64,000 bases of DNA from Collinsella sp. (GCA_019414055.1 DXMV01000004.1:78633-142632), one strand, 5' to 3'. Shown: positions 40,178 to 48,879, counted from the stretch's first letter. Numbers and translations: made by a program. Notes: generated by a model from the sequence alone, not told the origin.

Positions 40178-40246
40178 TCACCGTCGACCGATCGTATTCG
40201 CATCACGCCACCACCAGTTGTTGAGAGACGTCATCGTGTTCTTCAT
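40178..40246 (-). CDS. Trp leader peptide
   Basis: 22-codon frame starting at ATG 40246 with AAAGGAG 9 nt upstream. Peptide: MKNTMTSLNNWWWRDANTIG then RR. The three Trp codons (40208-40216) precede a terminator by about 65 nt. TGGCGTGA over the Trp codons (40203-40210) can pair with TCACGCC (40166-40172), giving the mutually exclusive stems expected of attenuation. Ribosome stalling when charged tRNA-Trp is scarce would expose the antiterminator and let transcription enter the S-component gene. Too short to be found by length-based gene callers. Confidence 0.85.
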   Translation of the reverse strand: MKNTMTSLNNWWWRDANTIGRR

Positions 40247-40330
40247 GTCGGTGGCTCCTTTCGTGATGCCATGGCGCGGTCGCACCTAGTTGCTGTTGCG
40301 CTGCACTATAGCACAGTGCAATATGCGCGG

Positions 40331-40352
40331 GGAAATCTTTTTTGAAAAGATT
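40331..40352. repeat. Inverted repeat upstream of the trp leader
   Basis: GAAATCTTTT and AAAAGATTTC form a 10-bp stem around a short centre; next to it GTTTCCCGCCGG occurs twice in tandem (about 40361-40387). It lies between the leader promoter region and the C69 peptidase terminator. Confidence 0.4.
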
Positions 40353-40398
40353 TCAGGCGGGTTTCCCGCCGGTGTTTCCCGCCGGTCAAATGACGGAC

Positions 40399-40438
40399 AA
40401 GGAGGGCAAGACTGCTCGCGCTGTCTCGCCCTCCTTTA
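40399..40438 (-). terminator. Terminator of the C69 peptidase gene
   Basis: AAGGAGGGC (40399-40407) pairs with GCCCTCCTT (40428-40436), extended by AGAC/GTCT; 14 nt past the peptidase stop. Confidence 0.7.
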
Positions 40439-40451
40439 GAACGTGAGAGTC

Positions 40452-42274
40452 TTAGGCCTTCTTGCGACGATAGAGCACGAAGCCGCAGGCACCGATGATG
40501 ACGACGGCGCCAACGGCCATGGCGGCCATGTTGTTGCCCTCGGACTTCTCCTCGGTTGCCTCTTCCTTAACCTCGGGCTCGGCGATGTCCTCATCGGAGA
40601 GGGCCTCGTCGGCGTAGGTGATGGACTCGACCAGGCGGTCGTTGTCGGCATCGTAGTCACTCGGGACGAACTTCTCGGAGAAGTCGCCCTTCTTGAGGTA
40701 ATCGCGCATCTCCTCGAGCATGGCCTTGCACTTGACGTAGGTGTTCTTGGTCGCGGCCTTGCCAGCCTTGTTGGCCAGGGCGGTGCGGGCCTCGGTGCCC
40801 TCGGCAGCTTGCATGGCCTCGTCGACGGTCAGGTTCTGCTCGATGAGCTCCTTCTGCAGAGCGTCGAGATAGGCGCGGACGCCGGTGGCGCAGTTGTCGC
40901 GGTTCTCCTCGGCGAGCGTGTTGATGTCCATGAGGACGTAGTTGATGGAGTTCTTGGGCTCCTCGTTGTTCACGACGTCTTCCTCTTCACAGTGATCGAA
41001 GGAGACATCCTGATCGCTGAAGTAGGGGCTGACCTCGGTGAGCAGTGCGGAGTAGAAGGGAATAGCGACGGAGAACTCGGCGTTGGAGAGCATCTCCCAC
41101 TGGATGGTCGCGATCTCGGGGTCCATGCCCTGACGGATCTGGAAGGTGTGGATCTCGGTGTTGCGGTTGGAGCCGATGGCATAGGCACCGTCGGTGTTGG
41201 CGTTGAGTCCGGCGACATTCTCGCCACGAGTGGCAAAGCTGCGGATCATCTCAAAGGTGTTCCAGTCGGACTTGCCAGGCTGGAAGAACAGCGGCTGCAT
41301 CTCGTGGACCAGGGCGCCGGTCGTGGCACGAGCATCTTCGCGCTCGTCCTTAACGATCTCGTAGTCGGTGCCTTCGGTAAGCGGAGCCATGAAATAATCG
41401 CGGCCCTGGATATAGCGAGACCAAGAATGCATGGCCTTATCGCTAATTTCCTCACCGTAGGTCTGGGCAACGTCGAACTGGCCGTCCTCGAAGTACTTGG
41501 CAAAGCCCTTTTCTTCGGGCATGGTCTGAATGTCCTTGGAGTGGAGGCAGTTCTCGGTGTCGTCGAGGTTGACCTTGTAGTTAAGGTTGCCGATGTTGGG
41601 GTTGACCGAGGCGATGTCATCGGTGAGCTTCATGGCAATCCACTGATGGCCAGAAAGTCCGGCGAACAGCCAGGTCTCGTTGTTGTCGGCGATGATGATC
41701 TGGTCGTTGGCGCAGACGCCCTGCTCGTCGACCAGGCTACCGAGGAGCTCGACGCCCTCGCGGGCCGTGGCGCTCTCGCCCAGGATGACGCTGGCGTAGT
41801 TGTACTCACCGATGCCGGTCTCCTCGGTGATGGGGTCGGCCTCCTCGGCCTTCTCGTTGTAGGAGGTGCTCAGCGTGGCAGAGCAGGAGACGCCCTTCTC
41901 GTTGATGCCGGCCTCGGAATAAGCGTCATAGCGACCTTCCCACTGAGAGGGGTTGTCGCGAACGAAGGTGTAGCGGTAGGTTGCGCCCTTGGACTTGTAC
42001 TCAAAGCCGGATTCGAGTGAGGTGTACTTGCTGCCGTCCTTGTGTGCAGGCTCAATGCCAAAGTGCTTGACATAGCGCGCGCCAAAGTCCTCTGCGCGGC
42101 CGTAGTACGTGTTGCCGTCCGCCGTGAGCTTGCTGCCCATGTAGATCTGGGTGCAGGCGAGTGCCGAAGTCGGCATGGCCATAATGGCCGCAGCTCCGAA
42201 TGCAAGGCCGCAGCTCCGAATGCAAGGCCGCAGCCAAGCTTCTTGAGCGTGTTGACGGGATGAGTAAGCCTCAT
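40452..42274 (-). pseudogene. C69-family dipeptidase with frameshifted signal peptide
   Basis: Secreted Ntn-type dipeptidase. The intact frame (40452-42182, 576 residues from MAMPTSALA) has the mature N-terminal nucleophile Cys in ALACTQIYMG, GNTYYGRAEDFG, IIIADNNETWLFAG, and a C-terminal membrane anchor AAMAVGAVVIIGACGFVLYR with a basic end. The true start is ATG 42274 with GGGAGG, giving MRLTHPVNTLKKLGCGLAFG, a signal peptide start. A 20-bp tandem duplication at 42187-42226 shifts this frame; removing one copy restores GAAAIMAMPTSALAC exactly. So export is broken, unless translation begins at 42182. Slippage could restore it. Confidence 0.8.
42187..42235 (-). repeat. 20-bp tandem repeat (2.4 copies) inside the signal-peptide coding region
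   Basis: Two identical 20-bp units (42187-42206, 42207-42226; unit starts GCCGCAGCTCCGAATG) plus a partial third. 20 is not a multiple of 3, so each gain or loss changes the frame of the C69 dipeptidase. Confidence 0.9.
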
Positions 42275-42510
42275 AATCCCTCCCAACCGTTGAAACCCCG
42301 CGGAACCGTGCAGGATTTCAGCTAATAAATACATCTACTAGCCTAAAGGAAGTCTTAAGAGTATTTATCTATTTCGATGAAATACTCGATGAGCGTTCTA
42401 AAATATGCGATGAACGGATAAGAATACTCATTATGTAGCTTTACTTAAATAAAGGCACCCTGCAATTACTCTACCTGAATAAAGCACCTTGCACGGGGCG
42501 CAAAGAAAAT
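42275..42510 (-). promoter_or_regulatory. AT-rich control region of the C69 peptidase gene
   Basis: No gene. It holds an inverted repeat GAGTATTT/AAATACTC (42359-42366, 42380-42387), three direct CGATGA boxes (42375, 42387, 42408) and a direct repeat of about 21 bp (42443-42464 and 42473-42493, sharing AATAAA...GCACC...TGCA). This density of repeats suggests binding sites for one or more regulators. GGGAGG (about 42278-42284) is the RBS. Confidence 0.5.
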
Positions 42511-42545
42511 CCCCCGCTGTTTGGCAAATGCATAAACAACGGGGG
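42511..42545 (-). terminator. Terminator after the lipid kinase/small membrane protein pair
   Basis: CCCCCGCTGTTT (42511-42522) pairs with AAACAACGGGGG (42534-42545), one mismatch; minus strand continues with ATTTTCTTT. Confidence 0.8.
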
Positions 42546-42581
42546 AGACGATGATTGGATGAATATCATACCAATGTGGAA

Positions 42582-42674
42582 TTACTTCTTCCGGCGGTGG
42601 ATAACGTTAATCGCATAGCCGATGAGCATGGCCAAAACGATGACGATAAAGCCGAGCAGGGGATTGTCGTTCAT
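42582..42674 (-). CDS. 30-residue single-pass membrane protein
   Basis: Short gene with a strong RBS AGGAGG (42680-42685) that overlaps the stop of the lipid kinase gene, and ATG 42674. The peptide MNDNPLLGFIVIVLAMLIGY ends AINVIHRRKK: an acidic/polar head, one 18-residue transmembrane helix and a basic cytosolic tail. A terminator follows 37 nt after the stop. Codon use, RBS and terminator support a real gene. It might be a small partner of the kinase, but nothing proves this. Confidence 0.7.
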   Translation of the reverse strand: MNDNPLLGFIVIVLAMLIGYAINVIHRRKK

Positions 42675-42683
42675 GGGGTCCTC

Positions 42684-43601
42684 CTATTTTCCGAGTGGGG
42701 AGAATTCGTCGACGATGAGGTCGAGGCATTGCGGAAGTGCGCGGGCACCAAAGACGCCCGAGTTGCTGGAGATGATCTCGCCATCGAACTGCATGCCAAG
42801 CGACGGCGTGCAGGTGATCTTGGCTTCTTTGGTCTGGATGATCTTAAACTGCGGACGGCCGAGCACCTTGCCGGCGGGGTCGAGCGCGGCGGTGATCACG
42901 GTCGGGAGCAGCTGCACGGTTTTTACGGGCTCGATGACCGCGATGTCGACCATGCCGTCGTTCATGCGACAGTCGGGGAACAGGTTGATGTCGTTTTGGA
43001 TGACCGAGGTGTTGCCGGCCATGCAGCAGATGCCATCGAGCTCCTCGACAATGCCGTCATGTTCAATCGTAAAGTGCGCCACCGTGGGGTTGGGCGTAGC
43101 GAGCGCGGATAGGAAGTAGGCGATCTCGCCGATGTCGTTTTTGGTGGGGGCGGCCTTCATCATGATCTCGGCGTCGTAGCCCGATCCGGCGATGATAATA
43201 AAGCCGTGGCGCTTTTCGTTGCCGTTCTCGTCGAGCCAAAAGAGCTCGCCCATGTCCGCCTTGACGGTACGGCCGACGCGGCAGGCCTTGGCGAGCGCCG
43301 CGGCCTCGGGGGCATTGCCAATGTTGTTAAAGAACAGGCAAGCCGTGCCGGAGGGGAAGACGAGCGTGGGGACGCCGCATCCGCGCATTTGGTCGAGCAC
43401 GTTGGAGACGGTGCCGTCGCCGCCCGAAATCACCACGCGGTCGAACTCGCGAACGTCTGCCACGGCGTCCTCGGGTTCCATGCCATCGCCGATAAAACGC
43501 ATCACGACCTCGTCGCCGCCCTGCGCGAGGGCGTGCGTGAACGCGTAGATTTCATCTGAGCTGGGGCCCGATGCCGGGTTGTGGATGATAAGGCAGCGCA
43601 T
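42684..43601 (-). CDS. Diacylglycerol kinase catalytic-domain protein (YegS/BmrU family)
   Basis: 305-residue lipid kinase. N-terminal CLIIHNPASGPSS, the ATP-binding VVISGGDGTVSNVLDQM, and FPSGTACLFFNNIGN, where most relatives have the GTxN(D) motif, followed by FIIIAGSGYDAEIMM and the C-terminal QFDGEII. The GT-x-N variant GTACLFFNN still fits the family. It likely phosphorylates diacylglycerol or a related lipid from membrane turnover. Divergent from rnd; a 30-residue membrane protein gene follows with overlapping RBS. Confidence 0.85.
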   Translation of the reverse strand: MRCLIIHNPASGPSSDEIYAFTHALAQGGDEVVMRFIGDGMEPEDAVADVREFDRVVISGGDGTVSNVLDQMRGCGVPTLVFPSGTACLFFNNIGNAPEAAALAKACRVGRTVKADMGELFWLDENGNEKRHGFIIIAGSGYDAEIMMKAAPTKNDIGEIAYFLSALATPNPTVAHFTIEHDGIVEELDGICCMAGNTSVIQNDINLFPDCRMNDGMVDIAVIEPVKTVQLLPTVITAALDPAGKVLGRPQFKIIQTKEAKITCTPSLGMQFDGEIISSNSGVFGARALPQCLDLIVDEFSPLGK

Positions 43602-43699
43602 ACTTACGTTCCCGTTCTGTGACTAACCGAGTATAGTTGTAGGGCAATGCCGATATCCTACCCGTGTTTTTCGGGCCTAACCTTATTCGATGGGTTGAT

Positions 43700-44833
43700 A
43701 TGTACATTTCCACACATCAGGCTCTGCTCGACTTTTGTCAGCGCGCCCTCGAGTTCGACGCGATTGCCGTCGATACCGAGTTTTTGCGCGAGCGCACGTT
43801 CCACCCGCGCCTGTGCTTGGTTCAGATTGCCACCCCTGCCGAGAGCGTCGCGGTCGATCCTCTGGTGATCGACGACCTATCGCCGCTGGCCGAGCTTATG
43901 GGCGATGAGAGCGTGACCAAGGTATTTCACGCCTGCTCGCAGGATATGGAGGTTATGCTCCATACCGTGGGCGTGCTGCCGCGTCCCATTTTTGACACGC
44001 AGGTGGCCGCCGCCTTTTTGGGCGAGCGCCAGCAGATTTCCTACGGCGCGCTCGTGCAGACGTTTTGCGGTGTCTCATTGCCCAAGACCGAGTCACTGAC
44101 CGATTGGTCGCGCCGCCCGCTGACCGATAAGCAGATTGAGTACGCAATCGATGACGTCAAGTATCTGATCGTTGCCTATACCGAGATGATGAGCCGCCTA
44201 CGCGAGCTGGGTCGTGTGGATTGGGTGCTCGATGAGCTGCGCCCGCTTGCCGACGAGTCGCACTACCGCGCCGACCGCCATGAGGCATTCCGCAAGGTCA
44301 AGCGCATTAACTCGTGCAGCCGCCATCAGCTGGGCATTGCGCGCGAGCTCGCCGCCTGGCGCGAGGACCGCGCCGAGCGCCGCAACATCCCGCGCAAGTG
44401 GGTCATGTCCGACGATACACTGCTGGCGCTCGTTAAGCGCAATCCCGTGCGCGTTGAGGAGTTCCGTAGCATCCGCGGTACCGATCAGCTGGGGGAGCGC
44501 GACGTGGACGGCGCGCTCATGGCCATCAAGCGCGGCGCAAGCTGCCCGCACGATCGCCTGCCGCTCATGGTGCGCGGGCATCGCCAGATTTCGCCGGAGC
44601 TTGAGAGCGTGACGGACCTGATGTATGCGCTTATTCGCTTGGTTGCCGAGCGCTCGGGCGTTGCGACCTCGGTCATTGCCTCGCGCGATGACCTGGCCGA
44701 CTACATTGAACATCCCGAGCAGAGCCCCCTGCGCGAAGGTTGGCGCTTTGAGCTCGTGGGTTCGCGCCTGGACGATCTGCTTTCCGGCAATATGGGTCTT
44801 ACGGTCAAAGACGGCAAAATCGAGCTTTTGTAG
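43700..44833 (+). CDS. rnd: Ribonuclease D
   Basis: 377-residue DEDD 3'-5' exoribonuclease for tRNA and small-RNA trimming. Exo I VDTEFLRERTF, Exo II FHACSQDMEVM, Exo III YAIDDVKYLIVAY. HRDC-type helical domains occupy the rest (RELAAWREDRAERRNIPRKW, partial). The start is placed at ATG 43700 because the family N-terminus (MYISTHQALLDFC) begins there; a GTG at 43664 is in frame but unsupported. TATAGT at about 43633-43638 may be the -10. The gene is followed by a partial 28-bp palindrome. Confidence 0.88.
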   Translation: MYISTHQALLDFCQRALEFDAIAVDTEFLRERTFHPRLCLVQIATPAESVAVDPLVIDDLSPLAELMGDESVTKVFHACSQDMEVMLHTVGVLPRPIFDTQVAAAFLGERQQISYGALVQTFCGVSLPKTESLTDWSRRPLTDKQIEYAIDDVKYLIVAYTEMMSRLRELGRVDWVLDELRPLADESHYRADRHEAFRKVKRINSCSRHQLGIARELAAWREDRAERRNIPRKWVMSDDTLLALVKRNPVRVEEFRSIRGTDQLGERDVDGALMAIKRGASCPHDRLPLMVRGHRQISPELESVTDLMYALIRLVAERSGVATSVIASRDDLADYIEHPEQSPLREGWRFELVGSRLDDLLSGNMGLTVKDGKIELL

Positions 44834-44840
44834 TTATATA

Positions 44841-44858
44841 GTTACGCGGTTTTACCAA
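44841..44858 (+). repeat. Partial copy of the 28-bp palindrome
   Basis: GTTACGCGGTTTTACCAA matches the first 18 bases of the repeat at 14795-14822, 7 nt after the rnd stop; the second arm is missing and no family-alpha hairpin follows. Confidence 0.7.
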
Positions 44859-44966
44859 GCGATGCAAACGTTCTAGGGTTGCAATGCCAAAACATCGATG
44901 GTGTCTCGTTGGCTGGGCGAGTGGGTAGAATGCCTCCAACGTGTAACTCGATTCGGAGGAATTCGC

Positions 44967-45671
44967 ATGCCTTATTACTATGGTTACGGTTTTGGCATCG
45001 ACCCGCTGTACCTGCTGGTTGTTCTTGTTTGTACAGTGCTTGGCCTTGCTGCGCAGAGCTATATCAACTCGACGTACAAGACCTGGTCCAAGGTTCGCTC
45101 GGACGGCGACACGGGTGCCACGGTCGCTCGCCGCATGCTTGATGCCAACGGTTGTAGCGCCGTGGGCATCAAGGGCGTTGCCGGCGATCTTACCGATCAT
45201 TACAACCCGCAGGACAACAACCTGTATCTGTCGGATGCCAACCGTTCTGGCGGGTCGGTCGCAAGCGTTGCCGTCGCCTGCCACGAGGCGGGCCATGCCG
45301 CCCAGCGTCAAAGCGGTTATGCCATGATGAAGGTACGCACCGCCCTCGTGCCGGTCGTCAACTTTACCCAGAACACTTGGACCATCGTGCTGCTCATGGG
45401 CCTGTTTATGAACATAGCAGGGCTCACGACCCTCGCGCTGATCTTCTTCTCGTTTAGCGTGCTGTTCCAGCTGGTTACGCTGCCGGTCGAGATCGATGCC
45501 AGCCGACGTGCCGTGGCGTATATTGAGCAGTCGGGTATGAGCTCCAAGCAGGTCAACGGTGCCAAGAAGGTGTTGACGGCAGCCGCGCTCACCTACGTGG
45601 CCGCGGCGCTCACCTCGATAATTCAGCTGCTCTACCTTATGGCTCGCTACAACAGAAACTCCAACCGATAA
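44967..45671 (+). CDS. Membrane zinc metallopeptidase (YugP-like)
   Basis: 234 residues. CGGAGG precedes ATG 44967. First membrane segment LYLLVVLVCTVLGLAAQSYI, then the soluble part with AVACHEAGHAAQRQ, the HExxH zinc site near residue 105, and two further hydrophobic segments (about 125-165 and 200-220). The downstream LPVEIDASRRAV supplies the likely third zinc ligand. The family (YugP, DUF/peptidase M membrane) is widespread and has no clear substrate; quality control of membrane proteins is possible. It stands alone, 95 nt before xseA. Confidence 0.88.
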   Translation: MPYYYGYGFGIDPLYLLVVLVCTVLGLAAQSYINSTYKTWSKVRSDGDTGATVARRMLDANGCSAVGIKGVAGDLTDHYNPQDNNLYLSDANRSGGSVASVAVACHEAGHAAQRQSGYAMMKVRTALVPVVNFTQNTWTIVLLMGLFMNIAGLTTLALIFFSFSVLFQLVTLPVEIDASRRAVAYIEQSGMSSKQVNGAKKVLTAAALTYVAAALTSIIQLLYLMARYNRNSNR

Positions 45672-45786
45672 CAAATTGGGTTGACAGGCGCCGCGGAGAT
45701 TTGTGTCCCCGCGGCGCTGTACTATGTGTTGGACTTGAATTTGCGCAGGGTCGGAGCCCTTGTGCACGATGACGAAAGGGGGCTGC

Positions 45787-47238
45787 GTGGCAGGCTGGAA
45801 TCTAACCGGCAATGCCGTTTCCGCCGAGTTCGACGGATCGGACGAGCAGGAGCGCAAAGAGCTCAGCGTGAGCCAAGCGGTGGAGATCGCTGCCGGTGCG
45901 CTCGATGCCATTCCGCAGCTGAGCGTTCTGGGCGAGGTCACGGGTTTCCGCGGTCCCAATGCCCGAAGCGGCCACTGCTACTTCCAAATCAAGGACGACT
46001 CGGCGGCCGTCGACTGCATCATCTGGAAGGGCGCCTACCTTAAGCGTACCTTCGATCTGCGTGATGGCATGCAGGTGAGCTTTAGGGGCAGTTTCAATCT
46101 CTACAAGCCTACGGGTCGCATGAGCTTCGTTGCCCGCTCGTTCTCGCTGGCGGGGGAGGGCTTGCTGCGTCAGCAGGTGGCTCAGTTGGCCGAAAAGCTA
46201 CGCCGCGAGGGCCTGATGGACGAGGCACGCAAGCGTCGCATCCCGGTGTTTTGCTCGCGCGTGGCGGTCGTCACCTCGCTTTCGGGCGCCGTAATCGACG
46301 ACGTCAAGCGTACGCTGCGCCGTCGCAACCCGCTCGTCGAGCTTGTCTGCGTGGGTGCAAAGGTCCAGGGCGAGGGTGCGCCGGCGGAGCTTATTGAAGG
46401 CTTGCGCCGCGCCGCCGCCATTACGCCGGCGCCCGATTGCATTTTGCTGGTGCGCGGCGGCGGTTCCTTTGAGGACCTCATGACCTTTAACGACGAGGAG
46501 CTTGCCCGTGCGGTGGCGGCTTGTCCCGTGCCTGTGGTGACGGGTATTGGGCATGAGCCCGATACCTCGATCTGCGACATGGTGAGCGACCGTCGCGCCT
46601 CCACGCCAACGGCAGCGGCAGAATCGGTGGCGCCGGCTATGACGGAGTTGGCCGACGTGCTCGAGACGCGCCATCAGCGTCTAGGCGCCGCGATGGCTTC
46701 GATGATTGGGTCGGATCAGGTCGATCTGGAAATGCTCGACCAGCGCGGTCGTCGTGCCTGGGACACCTATACGGCTCGTCTGGGCGACGCGCTCGATGCA
46801 GCCGCGTGCCGCCCGTGCCTCAACGACCCAACGTTTATGGTCGAGCGCCGCGAGTCGGAGCTTGCCTTGACGGCCGATCGTCTGTCCGGCGCCATAACGC
46901 GCTCGGTTGGGGCCTTCCGCTCCAACTTCGAGCGTCTGCCCGAGCGCTTGATCGCAAGCACCTCGGGGCTCGATGGCAAGCGCCATGCGCTCATGCTCGC
47001 AAGCTCCCGTCTAGAGCATCAGGGGCGCACGATGCTCAGCAGGCCGGCGTCCGACCTGGGCCGTGCGGCAGCCTCGCTCGATGCCTTGTCGCCGCTCAAG
47101 GTGCTTGCCCGCGGTTACTCCATCGCGTACAGCGATGATGGTGTGGCTACGAGCGCCAAGACCTTTAAGCCGGGCGACGCCATCCGCGTGCGCATGGCGG
47201 ACGGCAACGTGTCGGCAACCGTCAATGCGGTCGAGTAG
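45787..47238 (+). CDS. xseA: Exodeoxyribonuclease VII large subunit
   Basis: 483 residues from GTG 45787, 4 nt after AAAGGGGG; ATG 45769 is the alternative start. OB-fold at about 25-110 (SVSQAVEIAAGALDAIP, LGEVTGFRGPN, CYFQIKDDSAAVDCIIWKG in parts), catalytic region with AVVTSLSGAVIDDV, LVRGGGSFEDLMTFNDEELAR (part) and ATGIGHE-like VVTGIGHEPDTSI. C-terminal helical part ends LARGYSIAYSDDG. XseA with XseB degrades single-stranded DNA to oligonucleotides. xseB follows after 42 nt, same operon. Confidence 0.9.
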   Translation: MAGWNLTGNAVSAEFDGSDEQERKELSVSQAVEIAAGALDAIPQLSVLGEVTGFRGPNARSGHCYFQIKDDSAAVDCIIWKGAYLKRTFDLRDGMQVSFRGSFNLYKPTGRMSFVARSFSLAGEGLLRQQVAQLAEKLRREGLMDEARKRRIPVFCSRVAVVTSLSGAVIDDVKRTLRRRNPLVELVCVGAKVQGEGAPAELIEGLRRAAAITPAPDCILLVRGGGSFEDLMTFNDEELARAVAACPVPVVTGIGHEPDTSICDMVSDRRASTPTAAAESVAPAMTELADVLETRHQRLGAAMASMIGSDQVDLEMLDQRGRRAWDTYTARLGDALDAAACRPCLNDPTFMVERRESELALTADRLSGAITRSVGAFRSNFERLPERLIASTSGLDGKRHALMLASSRLEHQGRTMLSRPASDLGRAAASLDALSPLKVLARGYSIAYSDDGVATSAKTFKPGDAIRVRMADGNVSATVNAVE

Positions 47239-47280
47239 ACCGCGTTTCACAGTGATAGACCCTTAGGAAAGGAAACAGAT

Positions 47281-47547
47281 ATGGCAGAGAAGACCCCGGT
47301 CGAGCAGCTTACGTACAAGCAGGCCTCGCAGGAGCTGGAGCTCATCATCCGCAGCTTGGAGTCGGGCGAAATGGAGCTCGAGGAGTCGCTCGAGAGCTAT
47401 ACCCGCGGCGTCGAGCTCCTCAAAAGCCTGCGCACCCGCTTGTCCGATGCCGAGCAGAAGGTCTCGGTGCTCCTTAAGGACGTCGACGGCAACGACGTGC
47501 TCGCCGACGGCGAAGCCGCCAACACGGACGACAACCTCTCGTTCTAA
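47281..47547 (+). CDS. xseB: Exodeoxyribonuclease VII small subunit
   Basis: 88-residue helical hairpin protein. LTYKQASQELELIIRSLESG and MELEESLESYTRGVELLKSL give the XseB consensus (E-A-x-x-L-E-x-I-V-x-x-L-E). AGGAAAGGAA lies upstream of ATG 47281. It is needed for activity and solubility of the XseA filament. The tail is acidic and Asn/Asp-rich. Confidence 0.9.
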   Translation: MAEKTPVEQLTYKQASQELELIIRSLESGEMELEESLESYTRGVELLKSLRTRLSDAEQKVSVLLKDVDGNDVLADGEAANTDDNLSF

Positions 47548-47596
47548 TCATCCCGACCAAATATAATTACCTTGGTCTGTGAGAAAGGAACCAGCC

Positions 47597-47932
47597 ATGT
47601 GTGATTGCATCTTCTGCAAAATTGCCAAGCACGAGATCCCCTCGACCGTTGTCTATGAGGACGACCAGGTCATCGCGTTCGACGACCTCAACCCCCAGGC
47701 GCCGGTCCACACGCTCGTGATCCCCAAGAAGCACTATAACGACATCGCCGACAACGTGCCTGCCGAGACCATGGGCGCCATGGCTCACGCCATCCAGGAG
47801 GTCGCCAAGGCCAAGGGTCTGGAGGACGGTTTCCGCGTCATCTCCAACAAGGGCGTCAACGCCGGCCAGACCGTCATGCACTTCCACATGCACGTCCTCG
47901 GCGGCAAAAACCTGGGCGAGAACCTCATCTGA
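47597..47932 (+). CDS. HIT-family nucleotide hydrolase (HinT-like)
   Basis: 111-residue histidine-triad protein. GAAAGGAACC precedes ATG 47597. Zn-type N-terminal CDCIFCKIAKHEIP, VYEDDQVIAFDDLNPQAP, and the triad MHFHMHVLGGKN (HxHxH). HinT enzymes hydrolyse aminoacyl-AMP and phosphoramidates. Probably co-transcribed with xseAB, 49 nt after xseB. Confidence 0.92.
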   Translation: MCDCIFCKIAKHEIPSTVVYEDDQVIAFDDLNPQAPVHTLVIPKKHYNDIADNVPAETMGAMAHAIQEVAKAKGLEDGFRVISNKGVNAGQTVMHFHMHVLGGKNLGENLI

Positions 47933-47973
47933 GGGCGCGTAGCCCGTCGACTTGGCTGCCTTTGGAGTAATCT

Positions 47974-48864
47974 ATGCAGCTTTCTCAACTCGAATACCTT
48001 CAAGCGGTAGCGAACTATGGCGGCGTGCGCAAAGCAGCTCGCGCCGTTCATGTGAGTCCGCAGGCCGTTTCGTCGGCAATCAAAAAGTTGGAATCTGAGT
48101 ATCAGATTGTTTTGCTTGACCGATCGGCGGGAGAGGCTGTTTTGTCTCCGGCGGGCAGAGAATTTGCGCGTCGTGCACGCGTGATCTTGGCACAAGTCGA
48201 CGATCTCAAAAAGTACGCTCAATCGAGGGATGACGGCGTCTCGCCCGACGGCCACTTTCGTCTTTACGCTCCCTGCCTTCATGGGCGGGGGCGCCTTTTT
48301 GCCGAAAACTGGTATGACTTGTTTGAACGCTCGCACCCTCAGATCCATCTTGATGTGTGGCATCAGCCAACGGCAACATGCTTTGAATCACTTGTGCTTG
48401 GCATTTCGGATGCGGCCATCTCATTTGAGGAACCAAGGGACAGTGTCCTTTCTTCGAAATACTTGGGTGAAAAGGAGCTCAAGGTTCTTTCGTGCCCAGC
48501 GGGTCATCAATCTGTTGACGCTATGACCGTTCGTGAGTTACTGGGCGGCAGGCTCGCTGTTCCCATTAATTTGTCACCCTGTCTCAATGCTATTAACCAA
48601 TGCCCTGAAGCCCAGCTCGTCAATTTTCGCTTCCGTGATGTTGAATACGGAAGCAGGGCTCAGACTGAGTTTCTTCAAGCTGGGGGATTGATATTGAGTT
48701 TGTCTGGGTCCTCTCTCGCATCGGATGGGTCAGAAGTGAGTGAGTACTCCATTGAAGGTTCGCGTGATGTAACCTTGCCTATCTACTTTTGCTATCGGCA
48801 AAATTCCTGGACTGATCGACACCAGACGGTTTTTCTGCACCTATTGCGTCATCTTGCTTCGTGA
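47974..48864 (+). CDS. LysR-family transcriptional regulator
   Basis: 296 residues. N-terminal winged helix MQLSQLEYLQAVANYGGVRK, ARAVHVSPQAVSSAIKKLES (recognition helix), DRSAGEAVLSPAGREFARRA. The rest is a substrate-binding-type effector domain, more diverged than usual. Codon use looks more AT-rich by eye than that of xseAB. It precedes an MFS transporter gene in the same direction, with a palindrome-rich 119-nt gap, so it probably controls that transporter. Confidence 0.85.
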   Translation: MQLSQLEYLQAVANYGGVRKAARAVHVSPQAVSSAIKKLESEYQIVLLDRSAGEAVLSPAGREFARRARVILAQVDDLKKYAQSRDDGVSPDGHFRLYAPCLHGRGRLFAENWYDLFERSHPQIHLDVWHQPTATCFESLVLGISDAAISFEEPRDSVLSSKYLGEKELKVLSCPAGHQSVDAMTVRELLGGRLAVPINLSPCLNAINQCPEAQLVNFRFRDVEYGSRAQTEFLQAGGLILSLSGSSLASDGSEVSEYSIEGSRDVTLPIYFCYRQNSWTDRHQTVFLHLLRHLAS

Positions 48865-48879
48865 GATTAATTGGCTTCG

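Noticed and set aside
40443..42020. 525-codon plus-strand open frame opposite the C69 peptidase
   Set aside because: A shadow of the real minus-strand gene in high-GC sequence; repetitive Gly/Leu/Val/Asp composition and no RBS.
42182..42182. ATG 42182 as the natural start of the C69 peptidase
   Set aside because: It would leave only half a signal peptide and no RBS; ATG 42274 has a strong RBS and a perfect signal peptide if one repeat unit is removed.
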